From Streptomyces sp. SDr-06 (GTDB lineage Bacteria; Actinomycetota; Actinomycetes; Streptomycetales; Streptomycetaceae), in NCBI RefSeq assembly GCF_003324565.1, contig NZ_QOLA01000029.1, positions 1-64,000 of the forward strand: a stretch of DNA of 64,000 nucleotides. Reading direction: 5' to 3'. A model generated the notes under the pieces. The model did not search any database. It worked only from the letters and a program-made list of their open reading frames with translations, and was not told where the DNA came from. Every line of letters starts with the position of its first letter. Position 1 is the first letter of the stretch. A program made the translations under genes and the position numbers. Positions 26,787 to 34,934 of the stretch are shown here, piece by piece.

Positions 26787-29435
26787 ATGCCCGCGTCCCG
26801 GAGCGCGCCACGGACGGCGCCCCGAAGATCCGCCCCGATCGTCACGCTCGCCGCCGCCCTGGCCCTGGGGGTCCCGGGTCTCGTGCCCTCGGCCACGGCG
26901 CACACGCCGCCCACGGCATCCGCCGACGTGTATGTGTCCCCGGCCGGGAGCGACTCCTCTGACGGCACCGCCCAGCACCCCGTGAGCACCCTGCCGCGCG
27001 CCCGCGACCTGGCGCGCGGCAGGTCGGCACACCAGAACGCCGACCTCACCATCCACCTGGCCGCCGGTACGTACCGCGTGGACGGGCCGCTCCAGCTCGA
27101 CGCCCGCGACTCGGGCCAAGGCGGTCACCGCATCATCTGGCAGGGTGCGGGCGCCGGGACCACGGTGATCAGCGGCGGCCGCAAGGTCGAGGGCTGGCAG
27201 CCGGTGCCGGGCCGCCCCGGTCTCTGGTCCGCGCCCGCGCCCCAAGGCCTCACCGATACACGGCAGTTGTACGTCGACGGCGTACGTGGCCGGCGCGCCG
27301 GCGGTGAGGTGCCGGTCAGCCTCACCCTCACGCCCACCGGCTACACCGCGAGCTCCGACGCCATCGCGCACTGGCGCCACCCCGGCGACGCCGAGTTCGT
27401 GTACACCAGCGGGGAAGCGCTCTGGAACGTCGAGCGCAACGGCCTCGGCCAGTGGACCGAACCCCGCTGCCCGATCGCCGCCGCCCAGGGCACCACGATC
27501 ACCATGGCCCGGCCGTGCTGGGACAACTCCACCCGGCGCGTCGAGTTCCCCGACCGGCCCGGACGCACCGTGAGCATGGTCGGCCCCGGCACACTCACCA
27601 ACAAAGCCAAGGCGTCCTACGTGGAGAACGCCTTCGAGCTCCTCGACGAGCCGGGCGAGTGGTACCTCGACCGTTCCGCGCGCACCGTGTACTACCTGCC
27701 CCGCCCGGGCGAGGACCCGAGGAGCGCCGACATCGAGGCGGCCTCGGCCGAGAAGCTGGTCGACGGACACGGCACGGCGAAGGCGCCGCTGCACGATGTC
27801 GCCTTCCAGGGCCTCCAGTTCAGCTACGCGACCTGGCTGACGCCGTCCGGCCCCGAGGGCTTCTCCGAGATCCAGGCCGGTTACACCATCACCGGCGCCC
27901 AGGGCTGGGCGACGCAGGGGCTGTGCGGCTTCACCCCCGGCGGCACCTGTCCCTTCGCCTCCTGGACGAAAATGCCGGGCAACGTGTCCTTCTCGTACGC
28001 GCGCGGCATCGAGATCAGCGACAGCACCTTCGCGCACCTGGGCGCCGCCGGGCTGGAACTCGGCGCCGGTACCGCCGACTCCACCGTGCGCACCAGCGTG
28101 TTCACCGACATCTCCGGCAACGGCCTGGAGATCGGCGGAGTGGACGGACAGACCCCCGCTTCCGGCATCGAGGTGTCGGACAATCACCTCTACGCGCTGC
28201 CACGGGAGTTCCACGGCGGCGTCGGCATCCTCAACGGCTACACCCAGCACACGACGATCGCGCACAACCAGCTCGACCACCTGGGCTACAGCGCGATCTC
28301 CCTGGGCTGGGGCGGCTGGCCCGACAAGATCGGCTCGCCCGCGACCCCCAACCCCAGCCACGACAACGCGGTGCGCGACAACCTGATCTTCGACTACCTG
28401 CAGCTCCTCGACGACGGCGGGGGCGTCTACACCCAGGGCCTGACCGGCACGTCGATGGCCGACGGAGAGAAGGTCACCGGCAACGTCATCCACGGCCAGT
28501 GGGGTCTCGGCAAGAGCGTCTACACCGACAACGGCTGCACCTACGAGACGGTCCAGGGCAACGTCCTCTACGGCGCCGCGTACGCCAACGTCGCCGGCCG
28601 TCACACCGACTACCGCGACAAGCTCGGCAACAACGACCCGACGCTCATCAAGGACAACTGGTGGGAGGAGGGCACCGCCGACGCCGACAGCAAGGGCCTG
28701 GTGACCACCGGAAACCACATCATGTCCTCGCTCGCCGAGGTGCCGCCGGACATCCTCGCCGGTGCCGGGATCGAGCCCGCCCAGCGCTCCGTCCTCGACC
28801 GCGTGACCCAGGCGGTCTCGGTGCCCGAGGCCCCGGCGCGCGTGGGCACGAGCACCGGGGGTGCCGACGCGCTGTACGTCATCTTCAACCCGAGCCACGT
28901 GGACGGCGGCTCCCCGGTGACCGGCTACACCGCGCACGCGCTGCGGCCCGACGGGACACAGGCCGCGACCGCGAGCATCACGGCGGCGGACTTCGAACGG
29001 CAGGCGTACGTACGCCTCGGTCAACTCCCGTTCTCCCAGGGCCCGTTCAGGGTGACCGTCACCGCGCACAACGCCCGCGGCGAGAGCGCGCCGTCCCTCG
29101 CCTCGGCGCCCCTCGCGCCCACCGTGCCCGTCGCGCTGCCCGCTGCGCCCACCGCCGCCAAGGTGCGGGCGGGGTCGCACGCCGCCACCCTCGCCTGGAC
29201 GCCACCGGCCGCGACGGGTGACGCCAAGGTCATCGGATACCGGATCACCGTCTCCGACGGCCGGGTCATCGAGGTCGCGGGACGGGACGTGCTGGTGACG
29301 CAGCCGTCGGGGAAGGGGATGTTCCGGGTGGTGGGAGGCCTGGTGCCGGGGCGGGCGTACACGTTCTCGATCGCCGCCGTCACGGCGGCGGGAACGGGCC
29401 CGGGGGCGATTGCCCCCACCCCGCCCCTTCCCTAA
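26787..29435 (+). CDS. Secreted right-handed beta-helix protein with C-terminal FN3 domains
   Basis: 882 residues. A signal peptide with RR near the start and a hydrophobic core ends at an Ala-rich site near residue 40. YVSPAGSDSSDGTAQHPVSTLPRA is the typical opening of secreted beta-helix carbohydrate-active proteins. A long parallel beta-helix region follows (to about 660, with NHLYAL, NQLDHLGYSAI and NVIHGQWG-type turns), then two fibronectin III repeats to the end. It probably acts on an extracellular polysaccharide, but I cannot assign a glycosidase or lyase family. ATG at 26787 follows GGGAGGG. Confidence 0.85.
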   Translation: MPASRSAPRTAPRRSAPIVTLAAALALGVPGLVPSATAHTPPTASADVYVSPAGSDSSDGTAQHPVSTLPRARDLARGRSAHQNADLTIHLAAGTYRVDGPLQLDARDSGQGGHRIIWQGAGAGTTVISGGRKVEGWQPVPGRPGLWSAPAPQGLTDTRQLYVDGVRGRRAGGEVPVSLTLTPTGYTASSDAIAHWRHPGDAEFVYTSGEALWNVERNGLGQWTEPRCPIAAAQGTTITMARPCWDNSTRRVEFPDRPGRTVSMVGPGTLTNKAKASYVENAFELLDEPGEWYLDRSARTVYYLPRPGEDPRSADIEAASAEKLVDGHGTAKAPLHDVAFQGLQFSYATWLTPSGPEGFSEIQAGYTITGAQGWATQGLCGFTPGGTCPFASWTKMPGNVSFSYARGIEISDSTFAHLGAAGLELGAGTADSTVRTSVFTDISGNGLEIGGVDGQTPASGIEVSDNHLYALPREFHGGVGILNGYTQHTTIAHNQLDHLGYSAISLGWGGWPDKIGSPATPNPSHDNAVRDNLIFDYLQLLDDGGGVYTQGLTGTSMADGEKVTGNVIHGQWGLGKSVYTDNGCTYETVQGNVLYGAAYANVAGRHTDYRDKLGNNDPTLIKDNWWEEGTADADSKGLVTTGNHIMSSLAEVPPDILAGAGIEPAQRSVLDRVTQAVSVPEAPARVGTSTGGADALYVIFNPSHVDGGSPVTGYTAHALRPDGTQAATASITAADFERQAYVRLGQLPFSQGPFRVTVTAHNARGESAPSLASAPLAPTVPVALPAAPTAAKVRAGSHAATLAWTPPAATGDAKVIGYRITVSDGRVIEVAGRDVLVTQPSGKGMFRVVGGLVPGRAYTFSIAAVTAAGTGPGAIAPTPPLP

Positions 29436-29466
29436 ACCCTCCGGGGGTGGGGAGGCTCTGGGGCCA

Positions 29467-30825
29467 TCAGGTGGGAAGTCGGCTCGGCACCACCGCATGT
29501 GCGCGCTCGTACAGATCACGAGCGGTGGCATTTTTGAGGTACGGCCTCAGTAGCGCGAACATTCGGGCCATGCGGTCATCTGCGCGGCCCGACTGCACCA
29601 ATGGGTAATCGTCGAGTGCCAAATGCCATGTCTGGCACGCCGCTTCGAGGTGACCCACCTGTAGCTGGTGTTCCGCGAGGAGGCCCCGACGATGCACCCG
29701 CGAGCGCCGATACACGCTGTAGCGGGTCCTGTCGGACTCCTGCATCGCTTCGACTGCGCCCGCAACGTCGCCGAGTTCGTAGCGCACCTGGCTGACGTGA
29801 TAGTGCAGTGAGGCCGGATCGTACGAGCCGAACGCCTTTCCGCGGGACTCGGCTCGGTCCATAGCGGCTTCCGCTTCACGGATGTACCGCATGGCGCTGG
29901 TTCGGTCTCCAGTCTGCGCGGCTGCATGGGCTTGTTGGCCCGCGAGGAATGCTCGCATCCGCGGACCAGCCTTGGGGGAAGCGGCCGCCGCCGCGTCGGC
30001 CAATTCCAGGGCTTTGTTGCCGTGCCGGAGATCGACGGCCTGAACGCTCATCCCTCGGAGCGTGGTGCAGTAGGTCAGGTGGTCTTCTGCGGCTCCGGCC
30101 AGTTCCAGTGCTTTGACGTAGTAACTCTGCGCCAGTCCGTGCAAGCCCTCGTCAACAGCCATGTACCCCGTGAGGTACGAGAGGTCAGAAGCGGCAGACA
30201 GCATGGCTTGCCGCACCTCTGGGGGAGCGTCGGCGCGTAGGCAGCCTGCAACGGTATTGACCATGAAACTGGCGGCCATGGGTCGCGCATGGCGACCTCC
30301 GAACTGATCGTCAAGGTCGGATACTCGCTCGGTCATGGCCGAGACCATGTTGACCTCGTTCATGCCGATGCGAGTCGACCTTCCGCTTTGAATCGCTTCG
30401 ACCCTGTCGATCACATCGGGCCACCCGGGGATCGTCAATGCAACAGAGAACAGACCCGCGCCGAGGATGCTACGTCGCGACGGGTCCATGTCCTGCCTCC
30501 CCAGCTCGATCAGTTCCGCAACCGTATCCGGATGGTCGGAGCTTTGATCGACTGGAGATGAGTAGCCCAATTCCGGCAGTGTCACAGCGCGCCCGAGTCG
30601 TCGCGAGAACGCCTCGACGATGAACGTCTGAACCTCTTTGCGTGGCTTTGTGCCATTGAGCCAGTGATGTACGGCCGAAGCGTTGTAGCGCAGGGGCGTA
30701 CCGCTCTCGGTACCAACCCGGTTCACAGCCCGCGCGCACTGGCTCAGTGTCCAGCCGCTCTCTGTGAACAGGCGTTGCAAGTGATCGTTGAGCTCGGTTG
30801 CCAATGCCGCCAACTCCCCGCGCAC
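29467..30825 (-). CDS. XRE-type regulator with TPR-like C-terminal domain
   Basis: 452 residues. The N-terminal helix-turn-helix spans about 1-85 (LFTESGWTLSQCARAVNRVG, then YNASAVHHWLNGTKPRKEV). A linker with RRSILGAGLFSVAL follows, and then a long alpha-helical tetratricopeptide-like array (ALELADAAAAASPKAGPRMRAFLAGQQAHAA and similar helices). This layout is common in Streptomyces regulators related to NsdA. The gene is clearly less GC-rich than its flanks. It is divergent from the small-gene operon at 30937-33236 and is its probable regulator. The start is GTG at 30825 with poor SD, possibly leaderless. Confidence 0.85.
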   Translation of the reverse strand: MRGELAALATELNDHLQRLFTESGWTLSQCARAVNRVGTESGTPLRYNASAVHHWLNGTKPRKEVQTFIVEAFSRRLGRAVTLPELGYSSPVDQSSDHPDTVAELIELGRQDMDPSRRSILGAGLFSVALTIPGWPDVIDRVEAIQSGRSTRIGMNEVNMVSAMTERVSDLDDQFGGRHARPMAASFMVNTVAGCLRADAPPEVRQAMLSAASDLSYLTGYMAVDEGLHGLAQSYYVKALELAGAAEDHLTYCTTLRGMSVQAVDLRHGNKALELADAAAAASPKAGPRMRAFLAGQQAHAAAQTGDRTSAMRYIREAEAAMDRAESRGKAFGSYDPASLHYHVSQVRYELGDVAGAVEAMQESDRTRYSVYRRSRVHRRGLLAEHQLQVGHLEAACQTWHLALDDYPLVQSGRADDRMARMFALLRPYLKNATARDLYERAHAVVPSRLPT

Positions 30826-30833
30826 GTAGGCAC

Positions 30834-30848
30834 TTTAAACGCTTTAAA
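30834..30848. promoter_or_regulatory. Paired TTTAAA boxes upstream of the XRE regulator
   Basis: Two self-complementary TTTAAA hexamers separated by CGC (30834-30839 and 30843-30848) lie 8 bp before the regulator's GTG. The nearer box is placed like a -10 element of a leaderless transcript; the pair is also a possible operator. A/T-only hexamers stand out in this GC-rich DNA. Confidence 0.45.
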
Positions 30849-30936
30849 ACCGTCGCGCAGTGCCAACGGTACCGCCGAGCGTGTCCGTGCGGTTGCGTAG
30901 AGGCAGGAGAGATCACCTAGCGGCGGGAGCCGATCC

Positions 30937-31092
30937 GTGAACGCGAACCGTGAAGCGCAGCCCCCTCCGCGCGTACCGCCCAGCGCGCCCGATCCGGGCC
31001 GGGCCGAACCTGACGCCGCCATGCGGCTACGTCACCCGGACCTGTGGGCGAAGGTGGTCAGCGCGAACGCCAGAAGTGCGGGGGCGCTGTGA
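30937..31092 (+). CDS. Small unrecognised protein, first gene of the island operon
   Basis: 51 residues from GTG at 30937, with GGGAG about 7 nt upstream. The first half is Pro-rich (QPPPRVPPSAPDPGRAEP) and the second half helical (MRLRHPDLWAKVVSANARS). The stop TGA overlaps the next GTG as GTGA, so translation is likely coupled. I do not recognise the family. It is divergent from the XRE regulator. Confidence 0.6.
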   Translation: MNANREAQPPPRVPPSAPDPGRAEPDAAMRLRHPDLWAKVVSANARSAGAL

Positions 31093-31433
31093 CCGCCCGC
31101 CTCACACGTCCCGGGTTCGGACTCCTCCACCGCTGGTGGCTCAAAACCGGGCAGTTCTCGCTCGTGGTGCGCATCGTGAGCCCGAGCCGGCGCCGCGCGT
31201 ACGCGTCGGCGGCCGAGGCGTTCGAGCGGTACAAGCGGTGGCAGAGCGAAGCCGCGTTCGTGCGGCAGGCGCTCGACAGGGTCCCGCTGTGCGCTTCGGT
31301 ACTCGCGCAGGATCTGGACCGGGCCGAGCGCGCCCTACGCGTCCCCGATCAGGAAGCCGTGCTGCTGGCGCGCATCTTCGGGGCGGACGAGGCGGCGCGG
31401 TTCGTGGCCCGGCGGGAGCCCGGCCATGGATGA
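31089..31433 (+). CDS. Small unrecognised basic protein
   Basis: 114 residues from GTG at 31089, which overlaps the previous stop by 4 bp. It is Arg/Ala-rich, with LLHRWWLKTGQFSLVVRIV near the start and a helical remainder (ASAAEAFERYKRWQSEAAFVRQAL). No signal peptide or membrane segment is convincing. Its last 8 bp overlap the following gene. Part of the co-directional operon driven away from the XRE regulator. Function unknown. Confidence 0.6.
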   Translation: MTARLTRPGFGLLHRWWLKTGQFSLVVRIVSPSRRRAYASAAEAFERYKRWQSEAAFVRQALDRVPLCASVLAQDLDRAERALRVPDQEAVLLARIFGADEAARFVARREPGHG

Positions 31434-31770
31434 GTACCGGTGCACCGTCCGCGCCGCCCTGCACCTCCAGGGCCAGAGCGTCGAGCTCCTGACCAATTCC
31501 CACGGCACGCCCTCGCCGGTTCTCGCCGCCTCTTGGCTTCGGGCCCAAGTCGACTGGTGCGCAGAACAGTTGGGGGCGGCCGACCGCTCGGCCGATGAGC
31601 TGCGTGCCTGGTTGGCCAACGAGACCGCGCAGTGGACGTTGTACGCGACCCTCACAGCCAGTCAGTGCGCCCACGTACGCGTCTGCCAAGGCGCGTCCAC
31701 GGTGGAACTGCGCGCACGCCGTGTGATTGCAGCGCCCGTCAGTGCTGCCCCGTCCCGGACGCCCACCTAG
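31426..31770 (+). CDS. Small unrecognised protein
   Basis: 114 residues, ATG at 31426 overlapping the upstream gene by 8 bp. Predicted cytosolic and mainly helical. Cys residues occur at three places (EYRCTV, VDWCAEQL, QCAHVRVCQG). No motif I can name. It is followed by a 144-bp gap holding a strong hairpin before the next gene of the same direction. Confidence 0.6.
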   Translation: MDEYRCTVRAALHLQGQSVELLTNSHGTPSPVLAASWLRAQVDWCAEQLGAADRSADELRAWLANETAQWTLYATLTASQCAHVRVCQGASTVELRARRVIAAPVSAAPSRTPT

Positions 31771-31827
31771 GCCCGTCCCGGTCTGCTCCCCCGTCTGCGG
31801 CAGGAATCCAGGCAGGGGCGGGCACGT

Positions 31828-31869
31828 GTCCGGCCGGTCGTACGCCCCGTGAATCGGGGACGGCCGGAC
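31828..31869 (+). terminator. Two-tier hairpin upstream of the 163-residue protein gene
   Basis: Outer stem GTCCGGCC (31828-31835) with GGCCGGAC (31862-31869); inner stem CCCCG (31845-31849) with CGGGG (31855-31859) and a 5-nt loop. It sits between the first three small genes and the peptide/kinase pair. It could be a terminator, an attenuator or a 5' leader structure. Confidence 0.55.
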
Positions 31870-31914
31870 GGGCTGCAAATGAAGTGCACCACTCCATCGA
31901 GGAGGTACCGCACC

Positions 31915-32406
31915 ATGACAGCAGTACAGAACGACCTGAAGACGGGGCGCGCACTCGTCAGCGACGCACCGTTCAACAGTGTCGCGCAATTCACCGTGGC
32001 CCACTTCGGCCAAGACCAGGCGAGGACCGAGCGGCAGACGGACCAGGCATTCGCATGCGTCGCGACGGCAGCCCCCGGGGGCGGTGGCCACAGGATGGAA
32101 GCCGTCACCAAGTTCGCGCACGCCATGGAAGCCGCCGGGTTCGTGGTCCTGGACGACCTGTGGACCGTGAACGGCGAGAACGCCTCACCGTGCGACTCGG
32201 ACTGTGGGCGCCCGTACGGAAGTGCAGGCGGTAATGGAGACGGCAACGGCGACAGTGGCGACGACAGCGACAGCGGAGGCGGCAACCCGTCGACAGGCGA
32301 CAGTGACGACGGACGCGACTACCACCACGGCCACTGGTCTCGCCTGATCCGAGGGGCCGACCTCTCCCAGGGGTCGGCCCCTGTCATTGAGAGGACAAGT
32401 CGATGA
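31915..32406 (+). CDS. Unrecognised 163-residue protein with Cys/Gly/Asp/Ser-rich tail
   Basis: ATG at 31915 has a strong SD (GAGGAGG). Residues 1-90 look like a compact, partly helical domain (KFAHAMEAAGFVVLDDLW near 66-83). CDSDC follows at 93-97, then a low-complexity G/N/D/S stretch (about 101-133), HHGH at 137-140 and a basic end. The stop overlaps the kinase start as ATGA, so the two products are probably made together. The Ser/Asp-rich tail is a plausible phosphorylation target, but no modification site can be proven. A hairpin lies within the last 55 bases of the gene. I know no family for it. Confidence 0.65.
   Translation: MTAVQNDLKTGRALVSDAPFNSVAQFTVAHFGQDQARTERQTDQAFACVATAAPGGGGHRMEAVTKFAHAMEAAGFVVLDDLWTVNGENASPCDSDCGRPYGSAGGNGDGNGDSGDDSDSGGGNPSTGDSDDGRDYHHGHWSRLIRGADLSQGSAPVIERTSR
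32352..32382 (+). terminator. Hairpin inside the 3' end of the 163-residue protein gene
   Basis: A perfect 11-bp stem, AGGGGCCGACC (32352-32362) and GGTCGGCCCCT (32372-32382), with a 9-nt loop, is followed by TGTCATT. It ends 20 bp before the kinase ATG. A leaky terminator here would give more of the upstream protein than of the kinase. Confidence 0.6.
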
Positions 32407-33236
32407 CCGGAAGCGGTCCATTCGAAATTCCTGACCACATCCCCGTGACACTTACGACTCAGCGGCTCGTACTGAACCGGCGCGGCTCAACGGTGTGGGA
32501 CGTAGAGACGCCCACAGGCCGCGTCGTAGTCAAGCTGGGTTACGCGAGCAAGACGCACGTGTGGACGGCGTTGGCGCCCGCCCGTGAGGGTGTCATCCTG
32601 CAAGCGCTGGGCACAGCGACGGTGACGTACGGCCAGTGGGACCACGGCACTTGGAATGTCCAACCCTGGCAGGCTGGTACGGACCTGCAGCACCTCTGGG
32701 AGCACCACCGGACCCGAGACGGCGTGTCCCGTCCTCCCCTGTCCGACGCGCTGGCATGTGCGCGAGCCCTCGCCGAGTTGCACGAGCGCGGCTACGTCCA
32801 CGGCGACGTACAGCCCGCCCATTTCCTCGTGAGGGACGAGCCGGCGAGGGCAGCCCTTATCGACCTTGCCCTGGCCCGTGGGGCGGAGATCCCCCCGCGG
32901 TTCGACTTCGCATATCGGGGGTGTCTCGTCCACTACGAGAGCCCCGAGACTTCTCGCCGAGTACTGGAAGACGGCTCGGCGGTGCCGACGCGGGAAGCGG
33001 ACGTGTACGCACTCGGGGCAACCCTGTTCATGGCGGCGACCGGGTGGCGCCACGTCGAGTACCCGGATGACGCGTCGCGGCCGGCGCAACGACAAGCCAT
33101 CGTCAACGGCACACACCGCCCCGTCAACATCGCCGGCTCGCTCGGAGCGCTTGTCACCGACATGTTGAGGTACCACGCCGAGGACCGTCCCACGATCCAG
33201 GACGTTTGCAAGGCCTTGGAGCAAGCGGCAGCGTAG
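32403..33236 (+). CDS. Hanks-type protein kinase-like protein
   Basis: 277 residues, soluble, about one kinase domain. Likely key residues: Lys44 (RVVVKLGYA), Glu62, catalytic Asp135 in HGDVQPAHFLV and Asp154 in LIDLALARG. The usual Asn after the catalytic Asp is His140, and DFG is replaced by DLA. No glycine-rich loop is evident. YESPETS and EADVYALGATLFMAATGWRHVEY match subdomains VIII-IX. It lacks PASTA, membrane or other domains. It could phosphorylate the co-translated 163-residue protein or be a pseudokinase-like adaptor. GAGAGGAC serves as SD. Confidence 0.8.
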   Translation: MTGSGPFEIPDHIPVTLTTQRLVLNRRGSTVWDVETPTGRVVVKLGYASKTHVWTALAPAREGVILQALGTATVTYGQWDHGTWNVQPWQAGTDLQHLWEHHRTRDGVSRPPLSDALACARALAELHERGYVHGDVQPAHFLVRDEPARAALIDLALARGAEIPPRFDFAYRGCLVHYESPETSRRVLEDGSAVPTREADVYALGATLFMAATGWRHVEYPDDASRPAQRQAIVNGTHRPVNIAGSLGALVTDMLRYHAEDRPTIQDVCKALEQAAA

Positions 33237-33299
33237 GAAGACGGAACCCTGCCCCGCGACCAGCCCCGTTCGTCCCGGCATTCCTCCTGGCCGGTGCGC

Positions 33300-34040
33300 T
33301 CACGCCGTCAATGCCGGGGTGCGGGTGCCGGTTCTCGCTTCCTCGTAGCGGGTCAGCAGGAGGCGGGCCAACTCCGGGGAAGCTCCCAGGACTTCGGAGA
33401 GGACGTCAGCCTCCGCGGCGCCCCGGGCTATGCGGTCGGGGAGGAAGCCGGGGGCTATGACGTAGGGGGCGACCGCTACGCGTCGCACGCCCTGGGCCCT
33501 CAGGTCCCGTACGGCGTCTTCCGTACGGGGCAGGGCCGCGGAGGCGAACGCAGGCCGCACGGCGCACCAACCGGTGTGCCGCAGCTCCCGCGCGATTTCA
33601 GCGATCACTGCGATCGCCTCCGGGTCGGTGGAGCCCGCCGAGGCCAGGACGACCCCGGTCGAGGGCTTGTCGGCGGGGCTGAGCCCCGCCTCGTACAGCC
33701 GTCGCTCCAGCGCGGCGAGCAGCAGGGGCGAGGGGCCGAGGACATCGGCGAGGCGGATGGTCAGGCGGGCCGGGGCCTGGCTCAGCACGGCCGGGATGTC
33801 CGCCTTGGCGTGGAAGGCGCGGGTCAGGAGGAGGGGCAGCGCCACTACGTCCCGTACGCCTTCCAGGGCGAGGCGGTCCAGGACCTGCGGGACGGACGGC
33901 GCGTTGAAGTCCAGGAACCCGGTCTCCACGCGCAGGCCGGGCGCCAGCGACCGGGCCCGCCGCACCAGGGCGTGCACGGTCGCGGCGTGCCGCGGATCGC
34001 GGCTGCCGTGGGCGATGACGAGGAGGACCGGGCGGTGCAC
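33300..34040 (-). CDS. cbiX: Sirohydrochlorin chelatase-type protein (CbiX/SirB family)
   Basis: 246 residues, two CbiX half-domains. Metal-binding His is in VIAHGSRDPRHAATV, and LPLLLTRAFHAKADIP gives the second His region. It inserts a metal (Fe for siroheme) into sirohydrochlorin. GTG at 34040 lies 3 bp after the permease stop, so it is the last gene of the sulfur operon. Siroheme is the cofactor of Sir at the head of the same operon, which supports a ferrochelatase role rather than cobalt. Confidence 0.9.
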   Translation of the reverse strand: MHRPVLLVIAHGSRDPRHAATVHALVRRARSLAPGLRVETGFLDFNAPSVPQVLDRLALEGVRDVVALPLLLTRAFHAKADIPAVLSQAPARLTIRLADVLGPSPLLLAALERRLYEAGLSPADKPSTGVVLASAGSTDPEAIAVIAEIARELRHTGWCAVRPAFASAALPRTEDAVRDLRAQGVRRVAVAPYVIAPGFLPDRIARGAAEADVLSEVLGASPELARLLLTRYEEARTGTRTPALTA

Positions 34041-34043
34041 GGG

Positions 34044-34934
34044 TCAGCCCTTCACGAGCAGCCCGCGGCCGCGCAGCACACGGCGCTCCAGCGGGCTGAA
34101 GATCAGCAGGTCGATGGCGATGCCCACGAGCAGGATCAGGACGATCGCGAGGAAGATGCCCGGCATGTCGGAGTTGTTGCGGCCGTTCTCCAGCAACTGG
34201 CCGAGCCCCAGGCCCAGATCGGGCGAGGAGGCGATGATCTCGGCGGCCATCAGCGAACGCCAGGAGAAGGCCCAGCCCTGCTTCAGGCCGGCCAGATAGC
34301 CCGGAAGGGCGGCGGGCATCAGGATGTGCCAGGCGCCCCGCGCCCCGGTCGCGCCCAGCGTGCGGCCCGCCCGCAGGTACAGCGGCGGCACCTGGTCGAC
34401 GCCGGAGACCAGGCCGTTGGCGATGGAGGGGACCGCGCCGAGCAGGATCACGGCGTACATCATCGAGTCGTTGAGGCCCAGCCACAGCACCGCCGGGGGC
34501 ACCCAGGCCACCGACGGCAGGGACTGGAGACCGGACAGGATCGGGCCGATGGCCGCCCGCACGAACTTGACCCGGGCCACGAGGAGCCCCAGCGGGGTGC
34601 CGATGGCCAGGGCGAGCAGGAAGCCGAGCAGGCCGCGCGAGACGCTGGTCCACACGACGTCGAGCAGGGTCCCCTGGAGCCACATGTCCCGCAGGCTCGA
34701 CCAGACCGTGGCCGGCGCGGGCAGCTTGTACTCGTCGGTGACCTTCGCCGAGACCAGGACCTGCCACACCACCAGGACCAGGGCGACCGCGGTCAGCGGG
34801 GGCAGGACCTTCTTGACGAACACCTCGCGCACCGGGGTGCGGTGCGGCTGGACGGCTTCGAGGGCGTCGAGCCCCGCTTCGAGGCTGCCGAGCTCCGGGG
34901 CGTCCTCGACCTCGGTGGTCTCAGTGCTGGCCAT
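34044..34934 (-). CDS. ssuC: ABC transporter permease, sulfonate/nitrate-type
   Basis: 296 residues with about six membrane helices starting VLPPLTAVALVLVVWQVLV. The permease-ATPase contact loop (EAA-like) is LRAGRTLGATGARGAWHILMPAALPG. Closest in type to SsuC/TauC. The ATG at 34934 overlaps the ATPase gene by 14 bp. Together with the ATPase and lipoprotein it forms an importer, probably for a sulfur compound given the operon, though aliphatic sulfonate is an inference. Confidence 0.9.
   Translation of the reverse strand: MASTETTEVEDAPELGSLEAGLDALEAVQPHRTPVREVFVKKVLPPLTAVALVLVVWQVLVSAKVTDEYKLPAPATVWSSLRDMWLQGTLLDVVWTSVSRGLLGFLLALAIGTPLGLLVARVKFVRAAIGPILSGLQSLPSVAWVPPAVLWLGLNDSMMYAVILLGAVPSIANGLVSGVDQVPPLYLRAGRTLGATGARGAWHILMPAALPGYLAGLKQGWAFSWRSLMAAEIIASSPDLGLGLGQLLENGRNNSDMPGIFLAIVLILLVGIAIDLLIFSPLERRVLRGRGLLVKG

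Noticed and set aside
29467..33236. The low-GC island as an integrated element with attachment sites
   Set aside because: No tRNA, integrase, transposase or matching direct repeats could be found at its ends within the window.
31915..33236. A complete lanthipeptide or other RiPP cluster
   Set aside because: There is a kinase-like protein but no lyase, cyclase, HopA1-like protein, protease or exporter, and the 163-residue protein is long for a precursor.
33274..33318. Inverted repeat CCCGGCATT/AATGCCGGG at the end of cbiX as a terminator
   Set aside because: The loop is 27 nt and one arm lies inside the coding sequence, so support is too weak for a feature.
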